Below, in pieces: positions 1 through 10,262 of a DNA stretch of 64,000 nucleotides. The stretch covers positions 10,039,414 through 10,103,413 of the forward strand of contig NC_134034.1 in NCBI RefSeq assembly GCF_964204645.1. Direction: 5' to 3'. Both the position numbers and the translations under genes were made by a program. The notes below the pieces were generated by a model. That model saw nothing but the letters and a program-made list of their open reading frames with translations, had not been told where the DNA came from and did no database searches. The DNA comes from Tubulanus polymorphus. Lineage: Eukaryota > Nemertea > Palaeonemertea > Tubulaniformes > Tubulanidae. Numbering within the stretch: the stretch's first letter is position 1; each line of letters opens with the position of its first letter.

Positions 1-447
1 CTGCCGTTGGACGATGCTATGATACTGTTGTTTTTCCATTGACAATCTCATTCACCTGATGAAGCTGCTATGCGTGTGCGAAAGCTCGTGTGCCAGTCGT
101 AGTAATACTCGTCTCGTGATCAACACGGACCAAAGTGTTTCTCGTCACTCTCGTCAGCAGCAGATCGTGGGGCCTTATGGTACTTCCGTTATACCATGAA
201 ACCTGAGCACAATATTGTTAGAGGCACCTTGTCGAAAATGATACTTTGTTGTTAAAAACAGCACATTCTGTTAAACAAAGCAAGAATTTGGAATAGGAAT
301 CTTTTGCCTGGGCACAGCTTGGACGTGGTAGGTTGATATGTAATGTCAATTCTACAAACTGCGAAGTCCACGAATATTTTATACATGAACAACAAAAAGT
401 ATTTTGTAGACGATTTTATTTGAGGTCAGTTTGAAGTTCTTTTTTTA
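1..447. other. 3' flank of CAP gene 1; no gene seen
   Basis: I see no coding segment here. Bases about 48-95 resemble one half of the palindromic element at 39398-39525 (shared words around 'cctgatgaagct' and 'gcgaaagct'), so this is probably a decayed copy. On the minus strand an AATAAA signal (plus-strand tttatt, 415-420) lies 28 bases past the stop of the CAP gene. The second CAP gene has one at the matching place. Confidence 0.5.
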
Positions 448-1568
448 TTATTCGTATCTACAAACTAAAAACAATTTAAGTTCCCTATTACAGGTCGCAA
501 TTCCACATCCAACTTTCGACGCCGATTTCCAAGAATCCTAGATGATGAAATTAATAAAATATCACTGCCTGTGACAGAAAGGGTAGCACCAGTTAAAAGG
601 CAGAGGTCGGGTCCACCGAAAATACCAATATATATACATGCACCTTTAAGTTATTTTACTATATCGGAATATTTTTTACGGTTAACCGCCGATCACACAA
701 CTAGTATATATGTACTTCGATTTCAAAATCAAACCCCCTTTTTCGTTCCCGGCAGGTGTGTGTGGTGGGTTTGTAAGATACACCAAATAAAAACAAATCA
801 AACGAAATCTACCAATTAATTAGATAATAGGGTCAATCCATAGTTAAAGATAAAAAAAGAAAGAAAAATTTTTTTACCATAGATGTGGATTGTGCGCAGT
901 ATTTGGCATTTCCCGGACAACCTTTTAGCATATAGTTGGTTTTCGTCGACCAGGCTTTAACAGCCACTCTCATCAGATTCCTGTTGGCGATCACCTCGCT
1001 GACCATGTACAGGTTTTCGGGGTATAGGTAAGCGTGCGACGAAGATTCCATGCTGCAATAATTGGCGTGTGCTTTAGCCTTTTTCGCCAAATCGCTCGAC
1101 CATTCCTTTGAAGGCACAAAAAATGTGTTTATCGTTAGCATGAAAATAGCGACACAAATTTGAAAATATCTCGGGTAGTGCTGAACACATGAAGTCTAAA
1201 AGATCAGTTTTCGAAAGTGTGCTGATAGATGTCTAATGTCTGGTGTTTGTAGTTCTTTTTTAATTAAACATGTCTCAGGCGAAGAACTGAACACATGCGA
1301 AGTGTTGGACGATCAGAAATTAGAATAATAGTGATGAAATATCTAATTATGTCTGGGCGCAGGGTCCGGGCATGAAAGCAGATGTAGGAATGACACCAAA
1401 ACAGATTGTAGTCCTTAGTTTCATCTGTGTTTTTCATTCAAGATCAAAATATTCACTTACGATTCCAGTCGATATTTTGTCGTGTTCAGCAATGGCTGTT
1501 GATCTCAGTTCACCGGCCGCGGCCACTCCCAAAAATACCAACAATAACGAAGCGCTAAGATACATCAT
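448..1568 (-). CDS. Short secreted CAP/SCP-domain-like protein, copy 1
   Basis: Three coding exons, all phase 0: 1568-1461 (36 codons), 1105-878 (76) and 537-448 (29 plus stop), giving 141 residues. Exon 1 encodes a signal peptide (MMYLSASLLLVFLGVAAAG). Exon 2 has the CAP-like run EWSSDLAKKAKAHANYC, then ENLYMVS and AVKAWSTKTNYM. Exon 3 has SKVGCGIATC and ends FLVCRYE, matching the usual CAP ending of VGCG.A.C followed by VC.Y. The family (CRISP, antigen 5, PR-1) is extracellular, with roles from sterol binding to immunity. This copy is shorter than a normal CAP domain and I cannot find the GHYTQ segment, so the canonical metal site looks incomplete. An acceptor ends exactly at the ATGATG start. 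An untranslated first exon lies upstream at about 2003. A close paralogue lies at 5263-6264. Confidence 0.75.
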
Positions 1569-2002
1569 CTGTAATTTACAAATATGGTAATACCTGATAT
1601 GAGTATGATTGCTTCTCCGCCAGATGGTGCTAGTAGTCAGCAGGTCGTCTGCAGATTCGATTAAAACCTATTCTTATTTTCTCATATTCAATGAATTACG
1701 AACAACAGCAATATTATATATAACCTTGAAGCTCAACGCACACGACACGGAAACAAAACAGGCTTGATTTCGGAAAAGTTGTTCCCGAAACCGGGTTTCT
1801 CGTTTCTCGTAAAGGCTCACAGTCAAGGAAACGCTCGAAAACACGTTTCTGTGTCCTGTTTCAGTGTGTCCCTGCGTCGTAGGCGTTGGGCTTTAGATCA
1901 ATCACCAGGCATTAATTGATAAAAATCAATTGAAAATGAACTGAATTTTCATCGACCAACTCTGAAACGGCTCGCTGTCGAAAAGAAAATCCCAATACTC
2001 AC

Positions 2003-2066
2003 GACTCTTCACGGTGCAGACGAATGAGTTCGATGAGCGATGATGACATCTAGGAATGTATTTATA
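2003..2066 (-). promoter_or_regulatory. TATA box and 5' untranslated exon of CAP gene 1
   Basis: On the minus strand a TATAAATA box (2059-2066) is followed within about 30 bases by a short exon ending in a good donor (GAGTC|gtgagt, exon end 2003). The exon has an ATG frame that runs through the splice into TC|A TGA and stops, overlapping the real ATGATG start in another frame. So this exon is non-coding and carries a short upstream ORF. The same layout (TATA, 47 bases from ATG to donor, overlapping stop) is kept upstream of copy 2, which argues it is functional. Confidence 0.6.
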
Positions 2067-3535
2067 CGCTGTAGAATCAGATCCCGATAAAACCGGGCTG
2101 GTTCATGAGGTGATCAACTTCATGTTACACGCAATGATACCTCAGTTTATCGCGTCCATATCCGTTTCGACAACGTGTCTGAGAGACAGACATAGCACGT
2201 GCAAACTTTTCCGATCGTTCCCTGCAATTGGGTAGCAGCTTTTACGCCGGGTGTTAGGACAGTAAATATTTCAGAGGTGACAGAATAAGAAGAATGTTCT
2301 TCTATTGCGAGGATTTGAGTCGAAAAGATAACTATAGTATATCTACGTATATACGGGAAAAGTGGTCAAGGAAAAGTTTTGAAATACACACAAACTTTGG
2401 TAAAATACATAACCTTCGGTAAAATACCTCTATTTATCTTTAAATTACGTTCAAAACGTCGAACATCGTCACGCGACACTGTCACCTTGTAACGGAAGGT
2501 GACGGGTTTAGAGGGGATGGGAATGGTCAGGCGGCTCAGCCCTACGTACCTGTATACTTGCGGCGGTTAAGATTTTTAAAACCTGGCTCAAGTAAGTTAC
2601 ACGAATAGAGGCAATACGTTCCTTGTCATTTTTTTCTAATGCTCAGAAAATGATTCACTTTTTCGATTTATAAGCACCCGACTTTACCTGTGAAGTCGTG
2701 AGGAGCTATACACCTAAACGTATCCGTTGCCCCAGTCGACGCAGATACCTGTCGACGTGGAAAAGAAAGACTTGGTAGATGTTGGCTACAGAACTAGGTT
2801 GGTCTCTGAAACTGGTCTCAAATCTAAGCCATGACTATAACGTATGCAATTCGGGTCAGGGGGTGGTTGCACAGTTGTGGCTTAAGTCCAATAGTGGTCT
2901 TATAAATTTCAAGTCTGGTCTTGAATTGTTACATTGGCTACAGAACTAAGTTGGTCTTAGACTGGTTTTAAGTCTAAGCCGTGACTATGCAACCGGCCCC
3001 TGGCCTGTAACCAGAGACCGAATCGTCGTGAAGTTTTGATTTTAAACTTTGCACATCTTTGAGCCCACGATGCAGAGAAACACAGGAAGAGAGACAGCAA
3101 AACGTCTCCCGCGTTTCCCCGTGTTGACACGTTTACGATAATTATCATTAATAATTTCATTTCCACAATAAATTACAACATGTCATAAAGAAATATACGA
3201 AAATATAAAAATATGAAACATTTTAATATAATGTGGAGGAGATTAGATGAAGCCAATGAAGGCTTATATAAACTCTAATCCCCTGGCACACACCGATTCG
3301 CACAACCTCATACACACATGCAGTCATACACCTTCACCCAACATACACACAAGAAACAAGAAACTTAGTTTCCGAAACAACGTTTCCGAGATCTAACACG
3401 TTTGTTTCCGTAGTTTGATGTTTCCGCGTTCCACCGCCGGGCGAGGATCGAGAAACATGGTTTTGGGAAACAACGTTGATTCCGTGTTTCCGCGTTTCAT
3501 TGCACCGTGTGCGTTGGGTTAAATAAACCCGCGCA
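2067..3535. other. Spacer between CAP gene 1 and the GPCR
   Basis: No gene is supported. Bases 2780-2990 hold a diverged repeat built on 'gttggtct...ggtct..agtctaagcc', related to stretches at 22790-22990 and 63010-63130. Bases 3360-3510, like 1780-1870, repeat the word 'gaaacacgtttcc' in several degenerate forms. Confidence 0.4.
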
Positions 3536-4636
3536 CTAGTCGCAACTAGACCGTTGATTGGTGATCGTTCTGAACGAAGGGACGACGCACACTCGTCTCG
3601 TGGCGTCTCTGAACCTCGCGTTCGTTAAACAATAGATGAAAAAGTTGCCGCACGAATCGACGATAGTCAACAACAGCGCCAATTTACGAAACACCATTTT
3701 CGTTTCGACGCTGAGAAATTTCGTATCGACGCGAAATAAAACGAGTAAACGATCGACGCTACCGGGCATCTCGCAGACGAAAAAGAAAATAACGACGATC
3801 GTGACCATTTTGAGTATTTGTTTACTCTGCTGTGCGCTCTGAGTCGACGTCCTCGACATCGTGGTCGCGTTGACGAATTTGCCGCGTTGCTTTTTCGCCG
3901 ATTTCAAAGCTGTCATCAACAAACAGTTTGAGACGATTACTCCCACGATGGGGAGCACGACGCCACCTATTGTGAATGAATATCGGTCAGGTACGGCGTA
4001 TTTTTGTTTGATTTCGGGTTCTAGCAACGTTTTCCCCTCTAAGACGTAGGCGTATTGACCAGGTTTTAGGCAACGCCAACGCCACAGGGACGGGGATCTA
4101 TCGGGAGCTATGAAATGCCAGAACAAGCCGAAGCTCCCGAGCCCGAATACGACCACGACTACGACGACAATTTTAGTCTTGAGGATGTTTTGGTGCGTGA
4201 AGGGAAACCGGACGGCCAGAAATCGCTCGACGCTGACCAGCACGACGGTCCAGTTGCGCAAAAGCAGCAACGGGAAAAAGAACGGCAGAGTTACCGTCGA
4301 AATGTCCCAGCCGAACGTCCAGTCGTCGAAACGAAATAAAGCCTCGCCTAGCGTGTGATGGACGCGTACTATACGAACGGGGTACATGAAGAACATGTCC
4401 AGCGAGAACAGCAAATCAAAAACGGCCAGGATTTTGATACCGCGGTATGCGCTCGAGTTGTCCAACTGTCGCAGAACGACTAGCGTAAGGATATTGACGA
4501 CGATGGCGATGGCGCAAACCGGGAAAATTACGAAAGCGAAGAGGTAGAAACTGAAGCGTGTGTACCATGTTATCGGCGGAATATCGTCACTAGTGCACGG
4601 TCTGCTGCTGCTGGTACTGCTGCTTGTCGTATTCAT
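3536..4636 (-). CDS. Class A (rhodopsin-like) GPCR, peptide-receptor type
   Basis: Single-exon gene of 366 residues with seven hydrophobic segments at about 28-56, 66-86, 112-140, 155-176, 220-244, 274-297 and 315-338. Class A landmarks: N48 in TM1 (VVNIL), D74 in TM2 (FDLLF), ERF at 137-139 replacing DRY at the end of TM3, P229 in TM5, P291 in TM6 (VCEMPG, a CWxP variant) and NFFIY at 331-335 replacing NPxxY. The N-terminus has a glycosylation site (N2-T-T). The third loop is basic and Ser/Thr-rich. The layout resembles the large invertebrate neuropeptide (FMRFamide-receptor-like) group. The ligand cannot be told from sequence. It lies between two CAP genes on the same strand. Being intronless is common in this family, so it could be an old retrocopy that remained open. 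Confidence 0.85.
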   Translation of the reverse strand: MNTTSSSTSSSRPCTSDDIPPITWYTRFSFYLFAFVIFPVCAIAIVVNILTLVVLRQLDNSSAYRGIKILAVFDLLFSLDMFFMYPVRIVRVHHTLGEALFRFDDWTFGWDISTVTLPFFFPLLLLRNWTVVLVSVERFLAVRFPFTHQNILKTKIVVVVVVVFGLGSFGLFWHFIAPDRSPSLWRWRCLKPGQYAYVLEGKTLLEPEIKQKYAVPDRYSFTIGGVVLPIVGVIVSNCLLMTALKSAKKQRGKFVNATTMSRTSTQSAQQSKQILKMVTIVVIFFFVCEMPGSVDRLLVLFRVDTKFLSVETKMVFRKLALLLTIVDSCGNFFIYCLTNARFRDATRRVCVVPSFRTITNQRSSCD

Positions 4637-5032
4637 TTAACTGCCAATTAATCAAGCACCCTGGTAACTAAACCTTACCAGGTATCAGATTTTAGTAACA
4701 CATATCTTATATAGCTAATAATCCAAATAGCGATAGAGGAATCAAATATTTTTCCTTTCCATGAGATAACCTGAATGATATTTGGACTGAATTTTCAGAT
4801 GGATGGATTTCCCAATTAAACTCGTTTTTTTCACATGCAATTCCGCGTTTTTGCTAAGTGCATGTTGTAGTTGTAGGGTGTTATTTCATTTCAAATTTAA
4901 CTCATTAGTTAGGATAGATTTTCTTCGATAATCATTATTCTACTCGTTCCAACATCTTCCATCACATCTACATAATGCGTTGTCCCTAGCTCCTGTCAGA
5001 CTCCGTATCGAGTTTTAGATCAGAAAACTTTG

Positions 5033-5158
5033 AGAATCAGGGAACTCGGTAGCGTGTTGAGACTGCTGTAAATATTTCACCGAGTTGAGAATCAGGGAAC
5101 TCGGTAGCGTTGAGACTGCTGTAAATATTTCACCGAGTTGAGAATCAGGGAACTCGGA
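5033..5158 (-). repeat. Two copies of a ~54-bp minisatellite unit
   Basis: Two tandem units of 'gagaatcagggaactcggta...ttcaccgagttga'. The reverse complement forms the 11-12-copy array at 26165-26770 inside the KDM4 gene, so the same unit occurs at two loci 21 kb apart. Confidence 0.8.
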
Positions 5159-5262
5159 ATAGAGTGGAAATAGGTTTTTCTCAAATGAGTTAAACATAAA
5201 CAACATAAAGTGGTTTATAAACGATTTTTATTTGAAGTTACTATTCAGGTAGCTTCTATTAA

Positions 5263-6264
5263 TTATTCGTATTTACAAACTAAATACGATTTTAACCATT
5301 TATCACACGTTGCGACTCCACATCCAACTTTCGATGCCGATTTCCAAGAATCCTAAATGATAAAATGAATACAATTTCATTGTCTCGAGTTAAGTTATTA
5401 CGATTTAGTTATCTATGAATTCGACCAGTTCATTTTCAATATTTTAGCTCTGGGTCAAATCTGCATATGCACAATCGTGGCGGAACTGGATCCTGAATAT
5501 TTTCAACGATTTAAAAGAAAAAAAAAACAATTCTACAATCAATACCTTTGTTACTGATCGTACGCAGTATTTGGCATTTCCCGGACAACCTTTTAGCATA
5601 TTGTTGGTTTTCGTCGACCAAGCTTTAACAGCCGCTCTCATCAGATTCCTGACGGCGATCTCCTCGCTGACCATGTACAGGTTTTCCGCCTCGTCGTTAC
5701 GGTACGATTCCATCGATGACTCGAATCCGCATATATTGGCGTGCGCTTTCGCCCGTTTCGCCAAATCGTTCGACCATTCCTATTTAAGAAACAAAACGCG
5801 TTACGATCGTTAGTAAGAATATATGCCAAGCCTAAACGACAAAAAATTACGTATTGATTTCCATACGAAACCTTGTTAGTTGTTTAAATTATAATGTAAT
5901 TTCTGAACGCGAAATTAATTAATTCATTCATTATTTTGAATATGGTCGACATACGCAGCCTGGAACCAGGCGTTCTCTTTAGTCTGGACGTTCAATCTCT
6001 TAATAACAATCAATGTCTGGTGTTTGTAGTTCATATTCAAGCTCATGAAGTATGGTGATAACATCGCGAGATTCGTAATAAATATCTGAATAGGGGGCCA
6101 GGTAGCTAGCTACATGATGCTAACATGAGTAGAAAAAACGCACGAGATTCACTTACGATTCCAGCCGATATTTTGTCGTGTTCAGCAATGGCTGTTGATC
6201 TCAGTTCACCGGCCGCGGCCACTCCCAAAAATACCAACAATAACGAAGCGCTAAGATACATCAT
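5263..6264 (-). CDS. Short secreted CAP/SCP-domain-like protein, copy 2
   Basis: Paralogue of the gene at 448-1568 with the same three phase-0 exons: 6264-6157 (36 codons, signal peptide nearly identical at DNA level), 5779-5546 (78) and 5352-5263 (29 plus stop), 143 residues. Motifs: EWSNDLAKRAKAHANIC, ENLYMVSEE, AVKAWSTKTNNM, SKVGCGVATC and a YLVCKYE ending. Exon 2 is two codons longer, around the second cysteine region. The GHYTQ motif is again absent. An untranslated exon and TATA box lie at 6841-6904, and an AATAAA signal lies at 5227-5232 on the minus strand. Conserved frame and splice sites in both copies suggest both are expressed. Cys pattern and length suggest a minimal or specialised CAP fold; function unknown. 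Confidence 0.75.
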
Positions 6265-6840
6265 CTGTAATCGACAATAATAGTGGGGAGAATTCTAAGT
6301 ATTTCTTTACTTAGTCACTAGTGTCGCTAGTGTGCGGTGGGATACCAACTACTGTGACAATAGAGGATACCGCGTAAGCATCCACCAGGTGTCGCTAGCG
6401 TGCAGGAACTAGTTCTATAAATGAACGTAAACGATCTAGACACGATTTTTAAAAACCAGTTTATCTTGATCGAGAACTAAATTTTGATCAATAATGTTTC
6501 CTACATCCTCGCTTGCCAGGGTTTGATTGCCTCCCGCCGCCGAAGTTCACGCCAACACAAACCAAGCTGGCCGCAATTCATTCATTGATTCCACTCAGGG
6601 GCCATCGGTCTAACATATATTAAGCTTCTCAGAAGCGTTCCAAGATTCCTAAGGCGGACAGGTTGCCGTTCAGCGGCCACCAGTCTATACACATCTAGCC
6701 AATAAGATGCGTTGTATTGGTTGAGCGAATCCACCGGTGAAAAACAACGCATCTGATTGGCTTAATGCAATCAATCCCTGGCAAGCGAGGTTGATATCCT
6801 CCTCTGAGGCACGCTGTCAGATATACATTCAAATACTTAC

Positions 6841-6904
6841 GATTCTTTACGGTGCAGACGAGTGAATTCGATGAACAATGATGACATTCAGACGCGTATT
6901 TATA
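6841..6904 (-). promoter_or_regulatory. TATA box and 5' untranslated exon of CAP gene 2
   Basis: TATAAATA at 6897-6904 (minus strand), then an exon ending at donor GAATC|gtaagt (6841). As in copy 1, an upstream ATG frame of 47 bases splices into a stop that overlaps the true start. The sequence is clearly related to 2003-2066. Confidence 0.6.
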
Positions 6905-7462
6905 TCTAGATTCTGATTAAACGTCACGATCAAGCTGATGTTACATGCAATGATAGCTCGGTTATCGGGTTCATATCCGTCTGGATATGGTCTACCAGTG
7001 AGTGATAGGACGCGCAAACGCATCTGGCCCATTCCCAAAATCTTAGCAAGCCAGACTAAGTTTGTAGCGGTCGCGTTGTAACGAAAAAAAGATATAGTTC
7101 CTCGAGAAAAGCACCATTATCATGTCAATAAATCAACAAAGATTGCAGATATATATCTGATACAGATGATAGTATTGATTTAATATCCACGTTATTATTA
7201 AGTTTTGTATGTTCTATATATCTGTATTGTAATTATATTAAAATCAATATTATCTTTATCTTTTAATCCTAACCTTTCATTTCACCCAGCACTAGCCATT
7301 TGGACTTTGTTCCTTTTGTGACGTACCTTTGGTAAACATCTATTTTTATCTTTACTCTCACCCGATAATGATTGACGAACTTGTTTTTATTTCTGTTTGC
7401 ATAGCCATACGGGGTGACATTGAAGCATGATTGAATTAACGCATACATAGTATTGCGTAATC
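6905..7462. other. Spacer upstream of the methyltransferase gene
   Basis: AT-rich with no repeat or gene I can support. It is the shared upstream region of the divergent CAP gene 2 (minus) and the methyltransferase (plus). Bases 6370-6420, in the CAP gene 2 upstream intron, carry a word 'ccaccaggtgtcgctagcgtgcag' that recurs at 8845, 11545 and 24080. Confidence 0.35.
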
Positions 7463-8813
7463 ATGAACCCAACCGGACAACTTTATTCGCAAAACAATGG
7501 TTTTTCAAAAAGATGGGCTACTGATGTTCTGTCATTGATCGAATTTAAACAACAGGGTTATACAGACATCCTGGATATAGGCTGCGGTACCGGAGAAGTC
7601 ACTAACGTGTTACTGAACCAAATCAATAATGTTGAAAAGATTATTGCTTTCGATAAGGTAAATATATATATAAAGGCTCAATTCTAAGAGACATTTAAAA
7701 AAACTAAGAGAGTATATAGTGACGTTTAAACATGAAAGATGTGAATGACTCACAGCTAAATTTTCCACTCACGGCTATCAAATATTCTATTTCAGAACGA
7801 ATCAATGATTGAATTGGCTCGATCAGAAAATTCGAATCCCAAAATTGAATATCTAGTCGCTGATGTGACCAAACCCGAATCGTTCAGACCGGAGTGGCGA
7901 CAGAAGTTTGATTTGATAACTTCATTTCTAGTCATCCACTGGACTCCGAATCAGTATTCGAATTTAGAAACGATGAAATCTCTACTTGCTCCGAACGGTG
8001 AAGTCATCCTGTTGATGTCAACAACATCGTCCATCGTCAGTATGTCCGAATTGGTAACAAACTTGGAAAAATGGTCCCCTTATTTTCAGGTATGAAACTA
8101 AAGCAGTTATGGATACTTGTAACTGCCCAGAAGACACTGATATTCCCAAAATCCCCGCATTAACCCCAGATCCCAGTCTTTCCTGGCTCCGTTACTTGGG
8201 AGCCTAATACTAAAGGTTTCTGACTAAACTGGTCATAAAAGAAACTATACATATAACTTTTATAATTTTTCAGGGATTCACTCCGGAATGGATATACGAA
8301 CCGGGCTGGGAGGAATATACTGAATGGAGATATCCTGATGAAGTTACCGGATATCGACGAATGGCTGAATCGTTGGGGTTCACCGTTAAACAATGCACGA
8401 ACAATTCTATCGATTATGTATACCCGGATCTACAATCTGTAAAAGGTTAGTGTTGGGAAACCTCCCCAGTCAGTCTCGAACTTAACGAGGAACAAGAAAA
8501 AAAATGAGTAGAACAAACGATCGTTTGTGTTTTGTGGTGCGACGCTGCAAGGGATGGAAGGGGAGTGAATATGTAGCCCATTGAATATGATCCACAAGCC
8601 TGGACTGGTTATGTCCGGAAATAACGTTATCAATCGATTTCAGATGCCTACAGGACGTATCTACCGCAGGCAAAGCGAATTCCCGAAGCGAAAATATCCG
8701 AAATCATCGACGACGCCATGGACGTTTTCTTGACGAAATTCCCACTGGATGAAAATGGAAAGTCGCATATGATTGGCGACGCGTTTGTTATGCATTTGCA
8801 AAACAACTCATAG
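7463..8813 (+). CDS. SAM-dependent methyltransferase, JHAMT-like
   Basis: Four exons: 7463-7657, 7796-8089, 8274-8445 and 8644-8813, with phases 0, 0 and 1, giving 276 residues. The class I methyltransferase motif I is ILDIGCGTGEVT (about residues 36-47), followed by the acidic end of strand 2 (IAFDK, 61-65), VADVTKPE (about 85-92) and the TSFLVIHWT segment (about 108-116). The C-terminal half has the aromatic run GWEEYTEWRYPDE. Length and motifs resemble juvenile hormone acid methyltransferase-like proteins, which O-methylate farnesoic or JH acid in arthropods. Related genes occur in other animals, where substrates are less clear. The start is the first ATG of an open exon, MNPTGQLYSQ, as expected for the family. 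An AATAAA lies at 9115-9120. The substrate is inferred only by family. Confidence 0.82.
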
Positions 8814-8835
8814 ATACGATCCACCATCCGGTACT

Positions 8836-8880
8836 GGTGTGGCAAGCGAGGATCCACCAGGTGCGCTAGCGTGTACTCGA
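8836..8880 (+). repeat. Dispersed 'gaggatccaccaggtg..ctagcgtg' element
   Basis: A short word of about 40 bases, 'ggcaagcgaggatccaccaggtgcgctagcgtg', recurs with small changes at 11534-11570 and 24072-24105, and in shorter form at 6383-6410. It has no coding frame of its own and probably marks one family of short interspersed repeats. Confidence 0.5.
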
Positions 8881-9154
8881 ACAACGATGCCGTATGTTTT
8901 GCACACATTCAATTAAACTCTATCCGTTTGTTCTCAAATTATAGTGAAATACTTGCGTTTGAGTTTTACTTGAACTTATCGTTAACGAAGTTGGTATACG
9001 ACTTTCTGCGATAGACACGAATGGTACGGATCTAAAAACATTATTCAATATTTACTTCATTCAATGTCATTTAATCGTGTAACGTATTTAGTAGTAAGCA
9101 TTGAAATTTTACACAATAAACATTTCGCAAATCTGGTGAAATTGTATTAGATTT

Positions 9155-9535
9155 ATGAGAGGGTTGGTTTTCACTTGTTATTCGATGACATATTGTAACG
9201 TTGTGTTATTTAGATCATACAATCCCTATACCCAGTTTGCCATGGGTTGCTACTATCACTTAACCGATCAATTCGTCTGTTTGATGACATATGTCATCCA
9301 CGTCTATATTCTACCTTTAACTTTGATAATTGTATCAAATTCTGTGATAATAATTCAGTTATTCAGAGGCTCTAAAATGGTTTCGTCCGATCAGAAAACT
9401 ACAAAATCGCAACGAACAACAATAATGCTTGTAACAGTTTCACTAGCATTCGCAATATTTACACTTCCATCCACTATAACTATTCCTACCAATATCGTTG
9501 CATCAAAAAGAATTCATTTTAGACATATTCAGTAA
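9155..9535 (+). pseudogene. GPCR fragment (TM5-TM6 region)
   Basis: An open stretch of 126 residues holding two hydrophobic segments typical of a class A GPCR: a TM5-like run YVIHVYILPLTLIIVSNSVI with the conserved proline, and a TM6-like run TIMLVTVSLAFAIFTLPS with proline near its end, joined by a basic third loop (KTTKSQRTT). An upstream Cys in GCYYHLTD suits extracellular loop 2. An in-frame stop lies just upstream (9137-9139) and the frame stops at 9533-9535 before TM7. No TM1-4 or TM7 exons are visible nearby. Best read as a truncated relic; an exon of a split receptor gene is less likely. It is not a piece of the GPCR at 3536-4636 by simple comparison. Confidence 0.6.
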
Positions 9536-10262
9536 AATGTTGTTGTATAACTAAGACCTTCAGCCATACCACACCAGACAGACGCGTGATTTATTGATTA
9601 TCATTTGTTCTAAAATGATAAGTTTATTTTATTGAAGAGGTCCATAGAACTGTCCAGTGGTTTACGCTACAACTTCACAACTCGATTCACTTCAATCCTA
9701 CTTTCTCGTTCTTAATAACTTGATAACTGTCATTCTCTTGATTATCATTATATTTTTCCACTTTTTTCATTTTCGTATGAAACAATCTTTCTCGCATGAA
9801 ATGGGACTAACTAACTGCTTCTAAACGGCTCGCTAATGCTGACAAAAATATAACAATCCATCCGAACTCATAGTTCTTATCTATGTATTGTCTATCATAT
9901 TTTAAAGTTGATTATCACTGAAGAAACACCGTTCGCGTACGTGTCTGCTGACTCACAACAAAATATTGACTCGCTTTAAATCAATAATTTACTAGTAAAA
10001 CGAATACCCCTTGACCGATTTACTTGAAATTTACGTCAGATGTACCAAATGCAGGTACCTATTAACCCCCGGAAGGGATTTCTTATTGTTGACTTAGTTC
10101 ACCCACCAGGGGGCGTTTGTTCAGACTACTTATTAGGAGATGCCACTCAGACAGCAAAGTAGTATCCTGCCCTCAAGAAGACGTAGTCAAACCGGTGTCT
10201 CCTACCTACAAGGGATTGAAAATCATTAACATTGCGATACTAGATGAAAGGCCACTTCAATT
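9536..10262. other. Spacer, nothing supported
   Basis: AT-rich sequence with no open frame, repeat or signal I can support. Confidence 0.4.
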
